DNA of 64,000 nt from Sesamum alatum (GCA_034509735.1 JACGWO010000012.1:4030001-4094000); one strand, 5' to 3'; counted from the stretch's first letter, positions 1 through 11,668 are shown. Notes: generated by a model from the sequence alone, not told the origin. Numbers and translations are program-made.

Positions 1-955
1 CATGGGGAGGCCAACCAGGTATCCTTTGAGTTATTCGAAGTCTTTGTGGCATTCTTCCTCCCACTCGAAGTTCTTGGCCTTCCTTAACACTTTGAAGAAG
101 GGTAGGCTTTTCTTAACTGATTTAGCTATGAATCGGCTAAGTGCAGCTACTCTCCCAGTGAGCCGTTGTACTTCATTGATGTTGGTGGGAGCCTTCATAT
201 CTAGAACTGTCTTGATTTTTAGGGGGTTGGCCTCCATTCCTATTTCGGTCACCATGAAGCCCAAAAGGCGTACTCCTCATCGCTGAAGGTGCACTTGGAA
301 GGATTAAGCTTTAGGCGATACTTCCGGAGGACTCCTAACGTCTCTTCCAGATCTGAGACATGGTCCTCTACCATTTTTCTTTTAACGAGCATGTCGTCGA
401 CGAATAGTTCCATGTTCCTCCCGAGCTGGGGACGAAATATTTTGTCTACCAGGCGTTGGTACATGGCGCCTGCATTTTTTAGCCTGAAAGGCATAACTAC
501 ATAGCAGAAGGTCATTGCCGATGTGATAAAGCTAACTCTCTTGTGGTCTTCTGGGGGCCAGCATAATCTGATGATATCCTTGTGAGACATACATCATGCT
601 CACGAGTTCACAGCCGGAGGTAGAATCCACCAATTAATCGATGCGCGGGAGAAGGTAGAAAATCCTTTGGGCAAGTCTTGTTAAGATCACGAAAATCTAC
701 GCACATCCTCCATTTTCCCCCATGCTTGGGGATGAGAACCACATTTGATAGCCATTTCGAAAATTGGATTTCTCGAATATGGCTCGCCTCCACCAGTCTT
801 TCTATCTTGGCCTGGATGATCTTGTCCTTTTCCAGGCAAAAGTGTCTCTTCTTTTGCTTGACCGGTTTCATGGAGGGGTCGATGTTAAGATGGTGCATTA
901 TGACATCCGGACTTATTCCCTCCAAGTCCTGGGGAGACCAAGCGAATACGTCCAT
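1..955 (-). pseudogene. gypsy reverse transcriptase / start of RNase H
   Basis: Translation of 955-608 gives a reverse transcriptase N-terminal half including WRMCVDFRDLNKTCPKD. 590-249 gives the palm with the catalytic box as FVDD (the usual YVDD) and the KCTF motif. 264-31 gives the connection segment, with [12 protein letters not shown] and the start of RNase H ([18 protein letters not shown]). The three blocks lie in different frames: one frameshift lies around 590-660, where the expected substrate-binding motif is scrambled, and another around 250-265. This is a Ty3/gypsy pol pseudogene. Confidence 0.88.
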
Positions 956-1198
956 GTTGCGCTGGAGGCATTGTATCAGGTCCCCTTTAAGGGGTTCCGC
1001 AGTTGGGAACCTATCCGGGCACTTTTGCTAGGCTATCCTGGGCATAATTCGATGGTTAGCAGCTCATCTGTGGGCTAGACTTTGGCACAATCTCCTTTGT
1101 CGGGAGGATTCTCCCTTGGGGGATATCCATGCTCCCCCACTTCCTTCCCCTTAGCGGGGTCTTTTCCTTGTCTCTTGCGAGACCTCTCTGGGGTATCT

Positions 1199-1719
1199 CT
1201 ATGGACCCCCATTTTTTGCCCTTGCGTATGGCCTCCACATAGCATTTTCGATATTGTTGTTGATCTCACCAGCTTCTCCTATCCCATCAGGCATGGGGAA
1301 TTTGATCTTCATGTGAAAAGTCAAAATGACGGCCTGGAAGGCATTCAGGGTAGGCCTTCCCAAGATGATGTTGCACGCTGAGGGAGTATCCACTATTAGG
1401 AACTTGAGCGGACATGTTCTCCTCATTGATCCTTGCCCGAAGAGAGGGGGAGAGTGATGGATCCCCTGGGGCGGACAACCTCTCCGGCGAAATCGTACAG
1501 CAAGGTATCTACTTTTTCCATAGGGGCTTCCTCCAGTAGCATTTGATCGTAAACCTCCGTAAAGAGTATATCTGTTGAACTTTCAGAGTCTATGAAGACT
1601 CTGTTTACTTCATAATTAGCCACGGTAGCCATGATCACCAGTGCATCGTTATGAGGGAGGATGACCTCTTTTCTTCTCACCGGACCCAAATTGAATGATA
1701 GGCGCGTCCACCACCACAT
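1199..1719 (-). pseudogene. gypsy retropepsin (protease) region
   Basis: The minus-strand translation from about 1719 contains VNRVFIDSESSTDILF, the retropepsin active-site region of plant gypsy elements. The usual D-S/T-G is changed to D-S-E-S, so the catalytic glycine is lost. Downstream residues (CNIILGRPTLNAF) match the conserved ILGRP block but lie in another frame, so a frameshift lies near 1425. It sits between gag and reverse transcriptase, as expected. It is non-functional as written. Confidence 0.75.
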
Positions 1720-2157
1720 CTACATCCAGGACTTCTTCGGAGGGCGTATTTTTCGGCCTTCCGAGCCAATATTCTTCAGGCCTTATAAAAGTTTCCCCCC
1801 ATAGGCCCTCATATTATCATCCGGATGACTCCTTTCTTGGGAAGGTTGGTGTCCTCAAATTGTCCTGAGGGGTTTGTTTATGTCTTTCTGCCCGAGGGGT
1901 CTCGGGACTGGACTCCACCAGGGCTTTCTTCTAGTGTTGGTCCTTCCTCTGGTAAGGGCCCGTGCCTTGAGACTTTTATCGGTACACAAACTCCTGTATG
2001 TACCCATTCTAAATGAGTCGTTTAATTTCGTATCTCAAGTGTCGACATTCCTCCATGGTATGCCCATAATCATTATGGAAGCGACAAAATTTATCAGATT
2101 TAGGCCGCATGGGACCTTCCCTGGCACTGCAGGGTCGCATCAGCAACCTCTTCCCTT

Positions 2158-3263
2158 CTACTTCCATGAGAGCCTGAGTGATGGGAGCGTTGAGAGGGGT
2201 ATAAACGGGAGGAGTCCTTTGAAAGGAGGGCTTCCATTCCCTACCCTCGGTACGAGTTTTCTTGGTGGCTCCCTCCTCTCAGGTGTCCTTATCTTTTCGC
2301 CTTGACCTTCCTTCTTAGAGGCTTGGGCCTCCTCTATGTTAATATATTTAGTTGCTCTGGTCAAGAGGCTATCAAAATCTGGCGCCGGCTTCTTGGCCAG
2401 GGACTTAAAGAAATCCCCATCCAAGAGGCCTTGAGAGAAAGCGCTAGCCTTGACCTCCTCCATAGCCGCAGGGACTTTCAAAGCGGCAGTGTTGAACCGA
2501 TGCAGGTAATCCCTCAAGGATTCAGAGTCCTTTTGACAAACAGTGAAGAGACTGAGGGGGGTTTTGCAATGCTTCCTGCTATTGGCGAATTGATGGAGGA
2601 ACAACGAGCAGAACTCGGGGAAGTTCCTCACCGGGCAAACCGGTAATTGGTTGAACCACTGCTGGGCCGCCCGGACGAACGTGGTAACAAAGACCCGACA
2701 CTTGATCTCGTCCATGTAATCGGGACAAGTGCTCTTACGGGTCAGTGGTGCATATCCCCATCATCCTGTGCTGCACATCTTGTAGACTCTTCTACAGATG
2801 TTCCAGTTGAGCTTCCCAACGAGGGGAAGCTTCATTTCGCATCAGGGGAGGAGGAATCAGGTCCTCCTCCTGGAGTCCGAGGGGCCTCTGCCGGAGAGGA
2901 GCCTCCTCGCCTTCCGCCAGTCCTGCCCCCACCTGGGGAGCTTCAAACGGCTTGGGGGCCACCGCTATCAGGGGGATAGTGCTAACTGTCACCATATGCA
3001 TCCGTATGACGGACGTGATCATCTGTTGATGGCCGCCATCAATCTTGGAGACAACCTGTCCAAGAAGGTGTCCATAGGAGTGTTGTCCCGATGAGGGTCT
3101 GATAGGGGTTGGGAAGGACCAGGGGTTGGGAAGGGCCAGAGGATCCAGCTTCACCTCTTCTGAAAGGAGCCAAGGGGGCTCCTGACAGCACTTGCAATGC
3201 CTGAGGTTCAATAGGGGCGTCCGTTGCCTTCTGCTTGCCTAGCTCGCTGTTGGGAGTTTCCAT
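2158..3263 (-). pseudogene. gypsy gag
   Basis: Three minus-strand segments in different frames form one gag. 3263-3039 is the N-terminus beginning METPNSELG. 3211-2792 is a proline-rich linker. 2715-2158 is the capsid core with AAQQWFNQLP, F..LFLHQF and ESLRDYLHRFN, typical of the plant retrotransposon gag domain. At least two frameshifts separate them. No intact zinc knuckle is visible. Gag lies directly after the primer-binding site, as expected. Confidence 0.82.
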
Positions 3264-3287
3264 AATCCTTATGTCTCAATTCTATAT

Positions 3288-3306
3288 TCCCACAGATAGC
3301 GCCAAT
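3288..3306 (-). other. primer-binding site of gypsy element
   Basis: Immediately inside the LTR end, the minus strand reads TTGGCGCTATCTGTGGGAA. This resembles the TGGCGCC-type sites common in plant gypsy elements rather than the initiator-Met type. The tRNA donor is not determined here. Confidence 0.6.
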
Positions 3307-3999
3307 TGATATGAGCAAAAAGTGCTCAATCAAGCGTGTTCTCTTGGGATCGAATGGAGTGGGCTTGAATTTCTGTAAATCGAAAAATGGGGCCTGCAAA
3401 AAAAAGCGTTAACACTCCGACGCTCAAATCAGTAAACAATTGTGATAAAAATAAACTTGAATGTAAAAAGAAAATAGTAATAACTCGAGAGCTACAAGCA
3501 TCAAGTGTGCTAAATAGTTCATAGATAAATTCGAGAGTTTAGGGTGTAGAAAAAGCGTTACTCAATCAGCTAAGGAAGCTGGTATTTATAGAAGGAGTTT
3601 CTTTAATAAGAGGAACTCTTGACTGACTGGACTCTAGGAAGGTCAGCAGACGCCACTCCCAGAGTCCTGCTGGACGCGACCTCCTAAATTTCAGGAAGGA
3701 GTTGCGGAATTCCTGTTCAAATAGGGATAGGACCGGATAACCCTTATCCTTCCTTCTTGACCTGGTCAAATCCCCATCTGTGGATCGTCCTTCTGTGGGC
3801 CTTTATCTGGACCTTCCTTATGGGGCTTCCCTTCTAGGTTCCTGGTTAGGCACCCTACGCCTTACTTGGGCTATGCCTGGTTCCCTTTCGAGGGGTCAGG
3901 CCTAATCCTTCCTGTGGGTAGTATCAGAATCTTCTTTGGGTCCATTATCTTGGGCTTGTATTGGGCCTTGTGCTTGGGCCAATCTTTTGTGGTATATCA
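3307..3999 (-). repeat. LTR (5' LTR) of the gypsy element
   Basis: About 693 bp bounded by TGATAT (+ strand left end) and ATATCA (right end), giving the inverted TG...CA termini of an LTR. The left boundary abuts the primer-binding site. It is clearly related to the LTR at 13022-13698: the stretch starting near 3356 (GAATGGAGTGGGCTTGA) aligns with the one starting near 13060. Confidence 0.82.
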
Positions 4000-4185
4000 C
4001 ATATATTCAACCTTACATCTACTATTCTAATAGTCTATTAAGTTATAATGTATTAATGACTTCATTAATACTTTACATTTAATGGAAACTAATACTTTAC
4101 ATTTAATGGAAACAATATATATGAATGGTCATTCATTATCCTTTTACGTTTATAACATGTACAAAATAGTTACTTATTTATTTTT

Positions 4186-4690
4186 AGGCATGACAACGGG
4201 GTGGGTTTGCCAAAACCCAGGACTTACCCTGCCGAGAAAATTTTGGTCCCAGACTCAGGACCCCTCGGTTTGGACCCTGTTAATATTTTTAAAAAATTAA
4301 AAAATATATGTTTTAAAATAATATTATCATAATTTATGAATATGAGAAAATAATATTATTAAAAATTAATTTTTGTCAAGATTTATATACATGTTGTAGG
4401 CATTGATATACTAATAATTTTTAAAATGTGTAACTTATATAAACATTAAAATGTTTATAAACTATTTATATTATTATTTTAATTTATAAAAAAATAAATT
4501 TATATATTATACGTAAGTGCAACTGAATTATACATATTTTTATATATGTATAAATATATTTTGTATATACATGTATATAAAAATATACAAAAAAATAAAA
4601 AAAATAATTCCCGAGACCCGCTTAAGACTTCAAAATCCGCCCCAGTCGGGGCGTGTCCAGTCCAGATCCAACCCTATGCCATTGCCATCT
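4186..4690. mobile_element. hAT-like non-autonomous TIR element (probable)
   Basis: The left end GGCATGACAACGGGG and the right end, read inverted as AGATGGCAATGGCATAGGG, resemble the GGGTGGCAA-type ends of plant hAT-like elements. GC-richer ends surround an AT-rich core with no coding capacity. A related element lies at 28763-29311. Target duplications are not clear, so the boundaries are approximate. Confidence 0.4.
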
Positions 4691-4699
4691 CTATTTATT

Positions 4700-4960
4700 T
4701 CAAATGGTCTACTTTATTTTTTAACCGTCAATATACTATCATATTTGTCATTGATTTTTACTAATGTTAATCACTAAATCTACTTTTAATCATATATTAT
4801 TTTTTATTTTTAAAAATTATATTATATCAATCTAATTTTATTCGTGCGGGTATTGTATGCCATAATAGCTAATAATATTAAAAATTACGCACTCACGTAG
4901 GTTCCGACACAAATTACTAGTTCTCAATAAAAGAAGGGAAGAAGCCAAAGGATAATGTCT
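4700..4960. other. AT-rich intergenic DNA
   Basis: I see nothing codable here. It leads into the promoter region of the gene at 5652. Confidence 0.6.
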
Positions 4961-4972
4961 AGATGGGAAAGT

Positions 4973-5020
4973 TGGGCCTAATCCAACAGAAAGATGAAAG
5001 GGCTTTAGTGCGAGAGCCCA
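4973..5020. promoter_or_regulatory. two site II (TGGGCC/T) promoter motifs
   Basis: TGGGCC at 4973-4978 and AGCCCA (TGGGCT on the minus strand) at 5015-5020 lie within about 100 bp upstream of the deduced 5'UTR exon. Paired site II elements are bound by TCP factors and are common in promoters of plant ribosomal and mitochondrial protein genes. That they act here is inferred from position. Confidence 0.45.
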
Positions 5021-5651
5021 CTAACAGCAACACCCTTTGCACATTATTTTCGAATTCATTGCAGTAATTCATTCGTGTTGCTCATTGTTTCGGTTCCAGA
5101 TCGAGCCTCAGTCAGCAAGAATCAGGTAATTGCAATTTCTCGTAGCCGATTTTTTGTATTCGCGGTCTGTTCGAGCTTTGATGTCATTTGTATATCGCAA
5201 TTTCATCTGTTTCCGCAGTGCGAGATTCTAGGGTTTGCAGTTCATCGTATGAATCAGCACTTGTGATTGAGTTTATAATACGACGGGGTTGTCAATGAAA
5301 TTTTAGATGAGCTGTTTATCGTATTGTTTTACTCGAGAAGTAGATTGGTAGAAATTTTTCTAGGTTTCCCTGAATTATGATTTTCTCTCGCGCTGTTTGG
5401 ATCTATTACTCGGTGGAGGAAAACCACATGGAAAAGGGTATCACTGAAAATGCAGTTCTGTTGCATCTCCGTTCGGAGATATAAGTATTAATTTGAACAT
5501 TCCTTGTATGTGGTTGGTATAACATAGAAATTATCAGTTCTGTTGTGTTTTTTCTTGAAACTTCACACTGAAAGGTGTTCTCTTTAGTGTTTTCGTCACT
5601 AATATCTTATTTTGTTTTGTTTTGTTTTGTTTTCTTGGGTAAAGCAGAGAG

Positions 5652-5939
5652 ATGGGGTTTATAATGGAGTTTGCGGAGAATTTGATACTGCGGTTGATGG
5701 AGGATCCGAAGGAGAGGGACAGGAAATTCAGGGAGCATTTGTATGATTTGAAAGACAAGTGCCAGAAGACTAAGGAAATGTGGAGCTTGCCTCTGCGTCC
5801 TTATGGTTTCTGGACCTTTGAGCGCCACAATGCACAGATATTCTGGGATTCCCAGATCAGCCAAGTTCAGGGACGCCGGGACCCATATGATGACCTCCTC
5901 CAGGAGCACACTGGTGCTTCCTCCTCGTCCTCCAAATAA
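5652..5939 (+). CDS. conserved small plant protein, 95 aa, function unknown
   Basis: A single coding exon for a 95-residue protein. I recognise it as conserved plant-type sequence but cannot name it. The N-terminal half is a charged, probably helical segment (MEFAENLILRLMEDP, then many K/R/E/D residues). The centre holds aromatic and proline-containing blocks (MWSLPLRPYGFWTFERHN, then GRRDPYDDLLQ), and the tail is serine-rich. No signal peptide or membrane helix is evident. The start is the first ATG after a good acceptor (AG at 5646-5647). A 5'UTR exon likely ends at 5125 with a GTAATT donor, giving a 522-bp 5'UTR intron, a common plant arrangement. An AATAAA at 6194-6199 is a plausible poly(A) signal. 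Site II motifs upstream fit a housekeeping or organelle-related gene, but that is inference. Confidence 0.8.
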   Translation: MGFIMEFAENLILRLMEDPKERDRKFREHLYDLKDKCQKTKEMWSLPLRPYGFWTFERHNAQIFWDSQISQVQGRRDPYDDLLQEHTGASSSSSK

Positions 5940-6440
5940 TTGGTCAGTATCTTACATGTTATGTTAACTTTCTTTTTCCCCATAATATGTGAAACTAAGT
6001 TGGGTGCATGCTTGCGTGAAGTTATGTGTGTTCATGTGCATTTATTTGTAAGTTTCAGGAGTTAAATGTGCTTTAGGGTCTTGTGTTCATGTAATATGCT
6101 GTGAGACCATATGTTGGTATGGAAATTCTAAGGTAGAAAATGAAAACACAGGTACTTTTGTCCCTACTTGATTCTTCAACAGGTTATGTTTGTAATAAAG
6201 TTGAAACCACCTAAATATAATTGATATGGGAGTTCTAAAAATTCTCATTTTAGCACTATGGAGAGATCATATGATTTCTGAGGTTCGAAGTTGGCTAGTA
6301 TCCCAGCTAACATCCGTACAGATTCTTGAATAATGAGGTTGCTGAATCTGTCCATTAATAGAGCTGTACATTCCCTACATCAGTGAAGTAAACTTTATTG
6401 TTCAACTTCCCTAAGGATTTATACAGTTGGTGCTGTATGA
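5940..6440 (+). other. 3'UTR and downstream spacer
   Basis: T-rich non-coding sequence after the stop codon with AATAAA at 6194-6199. No further reading frame is supported. Confidence 0.5.
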
Positions 6441-6929
6441 GGGGAAAATTATAATAATGTAAAAAAAAAACAAAAAAAAATTACGAAAATAGCATCATTT
6501 GAATTTTTTTTAAAAAGTAGGCGAAGAGATACCGACTTCAGACAAAAAAAAAATTATCTGAAGCCGGTATCTTAAATTAATGTCTGGGGAACCGTGTGGT
6601 TAAAAAAATGATTGGTGCCGTTACCTCGATAAAGTCACACAATATAATTGTTCTCAATTTTTTATACACAACATTGATAAACATATTAAATTTGTTAATA
6701 AATGATAAAATTATTTTAATTACAAATTAAATAACCACTGATATATTTATAATTATAAATTAAATAACCACTGATATATTTATAATTATAAATTAAATAA
6801 AAAAATACAGGAATACTAAAAATTAATTTTTTTAACTATATACTACACTGTATTTTTTGCACACAATATTAATAATAATAAATTAATTATTAATCAACAA
6901 TTAAAAATAAATTAATTGAAAAATATTTG

Positions 6930-6965
6930 GTGTGCAAGAACCGTTGTGCAGCGGTTCTTGCACAC
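6930..6965. repeat. perfect 14-bp hairpin
   Basis: GTGTGCAAGAACCG (6930-6943) and its exact inverse complement (6952-6965) flank an 8-nt loop. It sits inside a nested insertion bounded by TGTCTGGGGAAC(C/T)GTGTGG copies at about 6582 and 6968. Confidence 0.85.
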
Positions 6966-7416
6966 TTTGTCTGGGGAACTGTGTGGTTACCCAGACATTA
7001 ATTGAAGCTGGTATCTCAGATACTGGCTTCATACAAAATAATTTTTTTTGTCTGAAGCCGACAGTGTAGTCAATGGCGCGGTATAGCGCGCGTCATGGCG
7101 AGAGGCGCTAAATGCGCAGCCCTCTCGCAATTCCCGGCAGATGGCGCGGGCCGTTCTCCTGGCGCTGCAATGGCGCGCGCCTGGGCGCCATTTGGCTGTT
7201 GCCCGGGCGCGCGCCAGGTGCGCCTTTGTGAGCCCGGGCCTTTTTAGGCCTGGGCCCACGAAAATTTAGAAATAAAATAAAATTAGGGAGTCCAACATCA
7301 GGCGGACTCCCTAAAAATTAAAATAAAAGCCCTTCAACTGTTTAACTGCTACTGCATGCCTACGTCTTTTCCTATTTTCCACCATGTTTGTGAGCCGCCG
7401 CTGCTGCTCTTCTTTG

Positions 7417-7443
7417 TGAATTGTGAATTGTGAATTGTGAATT
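7417..7443 (+). repeat. 7-bp tandem repeat (ATTGTGA)
   Basis: About four head-to-tail copies of the heptamer, inside the TIR element. Confidence 0.8.
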
Positions 7444-7844
7444 AAAATTAGGTTTATTTGTTTTTTGATAAACTATTTGAGATTTTGGACATCTTTTTTC
7501 TCTTTTAAGGCTTTAACATTAGTTGTATTTAATTATATAAAGTTTTTTAAAGTTGAGTATGCTATTTAATCTTTAGGTTTAACTTCTTTTACATTGTTTC
7601 ATTGAAACAGACTAATTATATTAATATATAGATCATTTTTGTATGCTAGCACCGTACTTTCACAAGGCACGCGCCATGCCATGCGCCATGGCTCCAGGAG
7701 CCCTTGGCGCCATTGTGCGCCGTGCTCCACTGACTACTATGGAAGTCGGTATCTAACGCCTATGTTTCAAAAAAAATTCAAATGATGCTATTTTTGTAAT
7801 ATTTTCTTTTTTTACATTATGAAAATAATTTTCCCACTGTGTCC

Positions 7845-9750
7845 ACTTATGTTTTTTTTCCTAGAGGACTGGGAAAATATTGTCTTATTATTCTGAAACT
7901 TCATCTATTGAAATAATATTTGGGAACTTTCAATTGTGTATGTGTTTTGTTGTATGAAGTTCTTCACTCTTAGTTGGACATAAGAGATACTTTAACCCTG
8001 ATAATTTGTCTTCCAAATATTATTATATATCAAACTTCTAATTGATCAACTCTTAACTACAAGGACTTATTAGAGTAACTGCATATGCATCCATCAGTTA
8101 TGTTCGTTTGTGAATCATTAGTTCAAGACAAATATGTATACTTATTTGGTGAAGGATACTGTGTCATGTGATGAAGTCTGAGGCAATGAATATTGTATGT
8201 AAACGAACATTTGAAACTGATGGTGTTTCTGCTGATATTTGGACAAATTTGTAGATTAATTTATTGTGAGTTCTTTAGGACCTCTGTTTCCTGGTTTCAC
8301 ATAGCTGTATGAAAAATTTCAGTTGCATAGGATTGCTTTCTATATATATTAGTATAACTTTTCTGCTGAAAGGTTTCTCACATGCCTAAGTTTCAATGTC
8401 ATACTGCTAGAATGCTCTCACTTGTGTCATTTCCTGCATGCTCCTAACTTGAGCGTGTGGGCACTTACATATCCACAATGTGGCCCCTGTGGCACTGTCT
8501 TGGGGGGTTATGCCCATCCACCACAATCCCTACTCCCTGTCCTCACTTTTTTAAATTACATCTGCAGTCTGAGAATCACCATCCACCCTCCTGCCCCACG
8601 CATTCTGCTTCTAGTACTGCATACACCATCTTTACAGAATCACCGTATCATCATCTGCATAACACCTGCACTTCTTCTATTACACCTGAAGTCTAAATTT
8701 GGACCACAATAATGACGCATGAATAAACTCACTCCCGTTGCTTCGCGCCTAACATTGTTTTGGCCAATTCTCGATTACATTCTCACTCATGATGTGGGAA
8801 GGTTTGGTGGACTGGTAGGGCAGTTGGATGCTTTGGTAAAAAAATTCTGTAATTATGGATTAGGATTGATGCATCAGTGTTAGCCCGACTGAGACAGTTT
8901 GTAATCACATGAACCTTCGTAAATATCAGACCTCTGGTTATGGGAATTTTCGGAAAAAGTGGTAGATGTATGTTCCACAATTTTTGTATCTGTACCCGGA
9001 AAAATTTTAACTTTGGAATATCCACATTGTAGATATGGGATACTGATTTGAGTATATATGTACAGCATACATTTCTCTTTTACGATCTCTATTCAAGAAA
9101 ATGAATTGAAGTTTTCTTCTCCAAGAATACTGATCTTGGAATTTACTTAAATAAAATATGTAACTTTTTTTCATATGTTGGTCCGCAGGGAAAAGCAGCT
9201 TTTATTTAAACTCCAAGTTGCGTCGGAAGAGTCCTTGTGATGTGCCATAAGATCTATGAATGCTGTCTTTTTTTTTTCTTTTTTTCTCTTTTCTGTAATA
9301 AGCATCAATGCAGAAATTATAGCCTTGAAGTTGGGTTCCAACACCCTCCTCCTTTTGTTGTTTTGTTTGAAATTCTTGAATACTTTCTCTGACTACATTT
9401 TCTAGCCTATGGCAAGGGTTATAGTGTGCAAGTCCGCTCAATTTACCTTATTGTCAGTTTGCTCAACAATGAAAATGCTCCTAAATCCCATCAACTCCTA
9501 ATTTCTCACTTTTAAGGCAGTGGAATATCACTTACAACTTAGACTGCATGTAAACTCATCAACTTTCACTCAGCACATCAACAAGCGTAAGAAGCTACAA
9601 GGTCCAATAACTATACACGTGGGGTTTACCTGGTTGGATTTTCTATTGTAAATTATGTTTCATTTTCTACTCCCATGTGTACAAAGATGAAATCGTGTAT
9701 TTTATTTAAAAAAAAATTATGTGGAATGGAGTAAGAGATGTAATACGATT
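7845..9750. other. non-coding spacer
   Basis: Moderately AT-rich sequence between the TIR element and the 3' end of the REF/SRPP-like gene. Short open frames occur, but none has recognisable domains or splice context. I see no RNA gene. Confidence 0.5.
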
Positions 9751-10104
9751 TACAACATAAAATTCAATTCAATGGTTTACAAGAAAGAATATACAGACGA
9801 ATACATCTAACTTGAAGCAATTCATCCACATGGAACTGCCACTGTTTGCAGAAACATGAGTATTAATATATCACCAAGCATTTCACATAATATTGCATTC
9901 CAAAGATGATCAAAAATGCTACATTCTTTGATCACTTAAACAGTCGCATAATGTACAGAAGCGCACACCATACATCACATAGATTATCTATTACACAGGC
10001 ACATGCTCAGCCTTCAACCCCCACTTAACCTTCGAGTAGCCTTTCTCAACCAAATCAAAAGCATCAATACACGCCTAACATTTACCGGCACGCTGCACAG
10101 ACAC

Positions 10105-11538
10105 CTATTCCTTGTCCGAGTCGCTTGAACTGGCTCCATCCGTCTTCTTACCAGCAGCCGCCTCTACCTGCTTATACGACTTGGCCAAGTCTTCAATAGG
10201 AACCAACGGGACATAGTTGAAGAAACTATAACCTTTTGCCGCCATGTTATTAACCAAGTGATTGTACTTCTCTGACCAGTGCGCGGCCGTTGGAATAGCC
10301 ATCTCAGACACTCCATGCAAAGCAGGATACTCATTAACTTTGTACCATACCAAAGCCAATTGAGTCACAGCAAATTGCTTGGAAATTGTACCAGCACGGG
10401 TTAGTGCGGCAACCGGACCAGCAACCTTGGCTTCCTCCGCCAAGTCTTCCACTGCCTCCGATGCCTTCTTGGCAAGTAATTGCACCTTGAACGCAACCTT
10501 CTTGGCAGCGGGTGGAGCACGCTCGTCAAATTTGTGGGTGGCCTCATCTACCTAATAAGATAAAGCAAAAGATCTATATCAGATAAGACCCTATAAACGA
10601 TCAAATAAACAGGAACAAGCATTCCCTTTCCGGGCATCATTAAAATGATGAAAGAAGGACCAGAAATCAATACTGAGAAAGGGTTCAAGTGTGAGAAAAG
10701 GAAATAATTGACAGAAAGGTGTACGTACATAAGAGCAGAAACTCAAATCCAAGCTACCAACCACCTCTTATAGAAAGGTGTTCCGTTGAAGTGAGAAACT
10801 TAGCTTGATGGAAAATGAAGCTTTTTACAAATACACAACTCCTAATTATAGTAATTAATGTTTTGAAAGATAAATTCTCTACTTTTTTCTGCAAACTTCC
10901 AGAAAGGAGTTGAGTAGAAAGAAAGAAAAGACTGAAAGCATGTGAAATAACATACAGATCGTTCCCAATTTAACAGTCAAATAAGGCGATCATCAATAAG
11001 AAAATTAACAAATATTCTGATAATCGAGGCCATTAATCAACGAGAAATGAGTAACCCACATCCAAGAAACGATTAATTTTACACAAATTAAGCTTTCAAA
11101 AAACCAAAATCCCATATAATAGTCAAGATTCCCGACCAAAAATATTTACGGAGAAAAAGTTGAAAAATACTTACTTTCTTGTCAAGGAAAACAAGTAGAT
11201 CAACAGGAACGCCCTTGAGCCTCTCGTAAACGGGGCCAACAACAGTCGTAACGGCGTTTTCCACCGTATCGACGGCCGATTTGAGCGACCCGGAATTTTG
11301 CTTAGCGTTATGGTACAGATTCGACACCAAAACAACGGCGTTAATCGTCAGAATCCTCACAAAACCTAGGTGCTTCAGTTGCACGTCATTCCTCTCCACC
11401 TCAACCTAATCCAACCACCAACAAGCAAATTAACAAGAACAGAACATCAAAAATCAAAAATCAAAGATCAAAACCGGACAAACCTAAATCGCAAAAGGTA
11501 AATAGAAGAAACGATCAGATCACCTCAGATGAAGCCAT
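10105..11538 (-). CDS. REF/SRPP-like protein (rubber elongation factor family)
   Basis: Three exons, complement of 10105-10551, 11175-11405 and 11524-11538, with canonical GT..AG introns, join in frame to a 230-residue protein. Exon 1 encodes only MASSE. Exon 2 carries the family core (LGFVRILTINAVVLVSNLY, then VDTVENAVTTVVGPVYERL and VPVDLLVFLDKK). Exon 3 continues with VDEATHKFDERAPPA, an Ala/Lys-rich helix, ALVWYKVNEYPALHGVSEMA, and an acidic Ser/Asp tail ending SDSDKE. Length and order match plant REF/SRPP stress-related proteins, which coat lipid droplets or rubber particles and are linked to drought and ABA responses. In a species without rubber the usual role is lipid-droplet association. 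There is no signal peptide, as is normal. A G-box lies about 120 bp upstream. Confidence 0.93.
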
Positions 11539-11654
11539 TTCTTCCGTTCCGAATCCCTTGCGCGATTCCTTTCTTCAGATTTTCGGTCTGTGTCAATGTT
11601 AGTGCAGGCGTTACGAGCGATGGAGAGGGTATAAGGGGGTGACGGTATGGCGTG

Positions 11655-11668
11655 AAGTCACGTGTCTC
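11655..11668 (-). promoter_or_regulatory. G-box / ABRE upstream of the REF/SRPP-like gene
   Basis: The palindrome CACGTG at 11659-11664, in context GACACGTGACTT on the minus strand, lies about 120 bp before the start codon. ACGT-core elements of this form bind bZIP (ABF/AREB) and bHLH factors, and fit the ABA/stress induction known for this family. Function here is inferred. Confidence 0.5.

Larger units (their letters stand above)
1..3999 (-). mobile_element. Ty3/gypsy LTR retrotransposon, 5' part, degenerate
   Basis: Read on the minus strand the order is LTR (3307-3999), primer-binding site, gag, protease, reverse transcriptase and the start of RNase H, which is the Ty3/gypsy order. The element runs off the left edge of the window, so its integrase and 3' LTR are not seen. 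Every domain is interrupted by frameshifts or stops, so it is not autonomous. The bases after the LTR at 4000-4004 would be the target duplication, but the partner copy is outside the window. Confidence 0.9.
6441..7835. mobile_element. MULE-like non-autonomous element with about 100-bp inverted ends
   Basis: The left arm (6441-6545: GGGGAAAATTATAATAATG... through ATAGCATCATTTGAA to ATACCGACTTC) is repeated in inverted form at 7735-7835. Inside are a second inverted pair around GAAGCCGGTATCT, a perfect hairpin at 6930-6965 and a strongly CpG/GGCGC-rich core at 7060-7260. There is no transposase. The flanks (GCTGTATGA / ACTGTGTCC) are only a weak 9-bp duplication. It lies just downstream of the small gene. 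Confidence 0.7.

Noticed and set aside
7029..7259. Ala/Arg-rich frame in the CpG-rich core
   Set aside because: Explained by GGCGC repeats inside a TIR element.
8422..8712. Open frame of 96 codons in the spacer downstream of the small gene
   Set aside because: Composition-driven. No domain, no splice sites, no supporting promoter.
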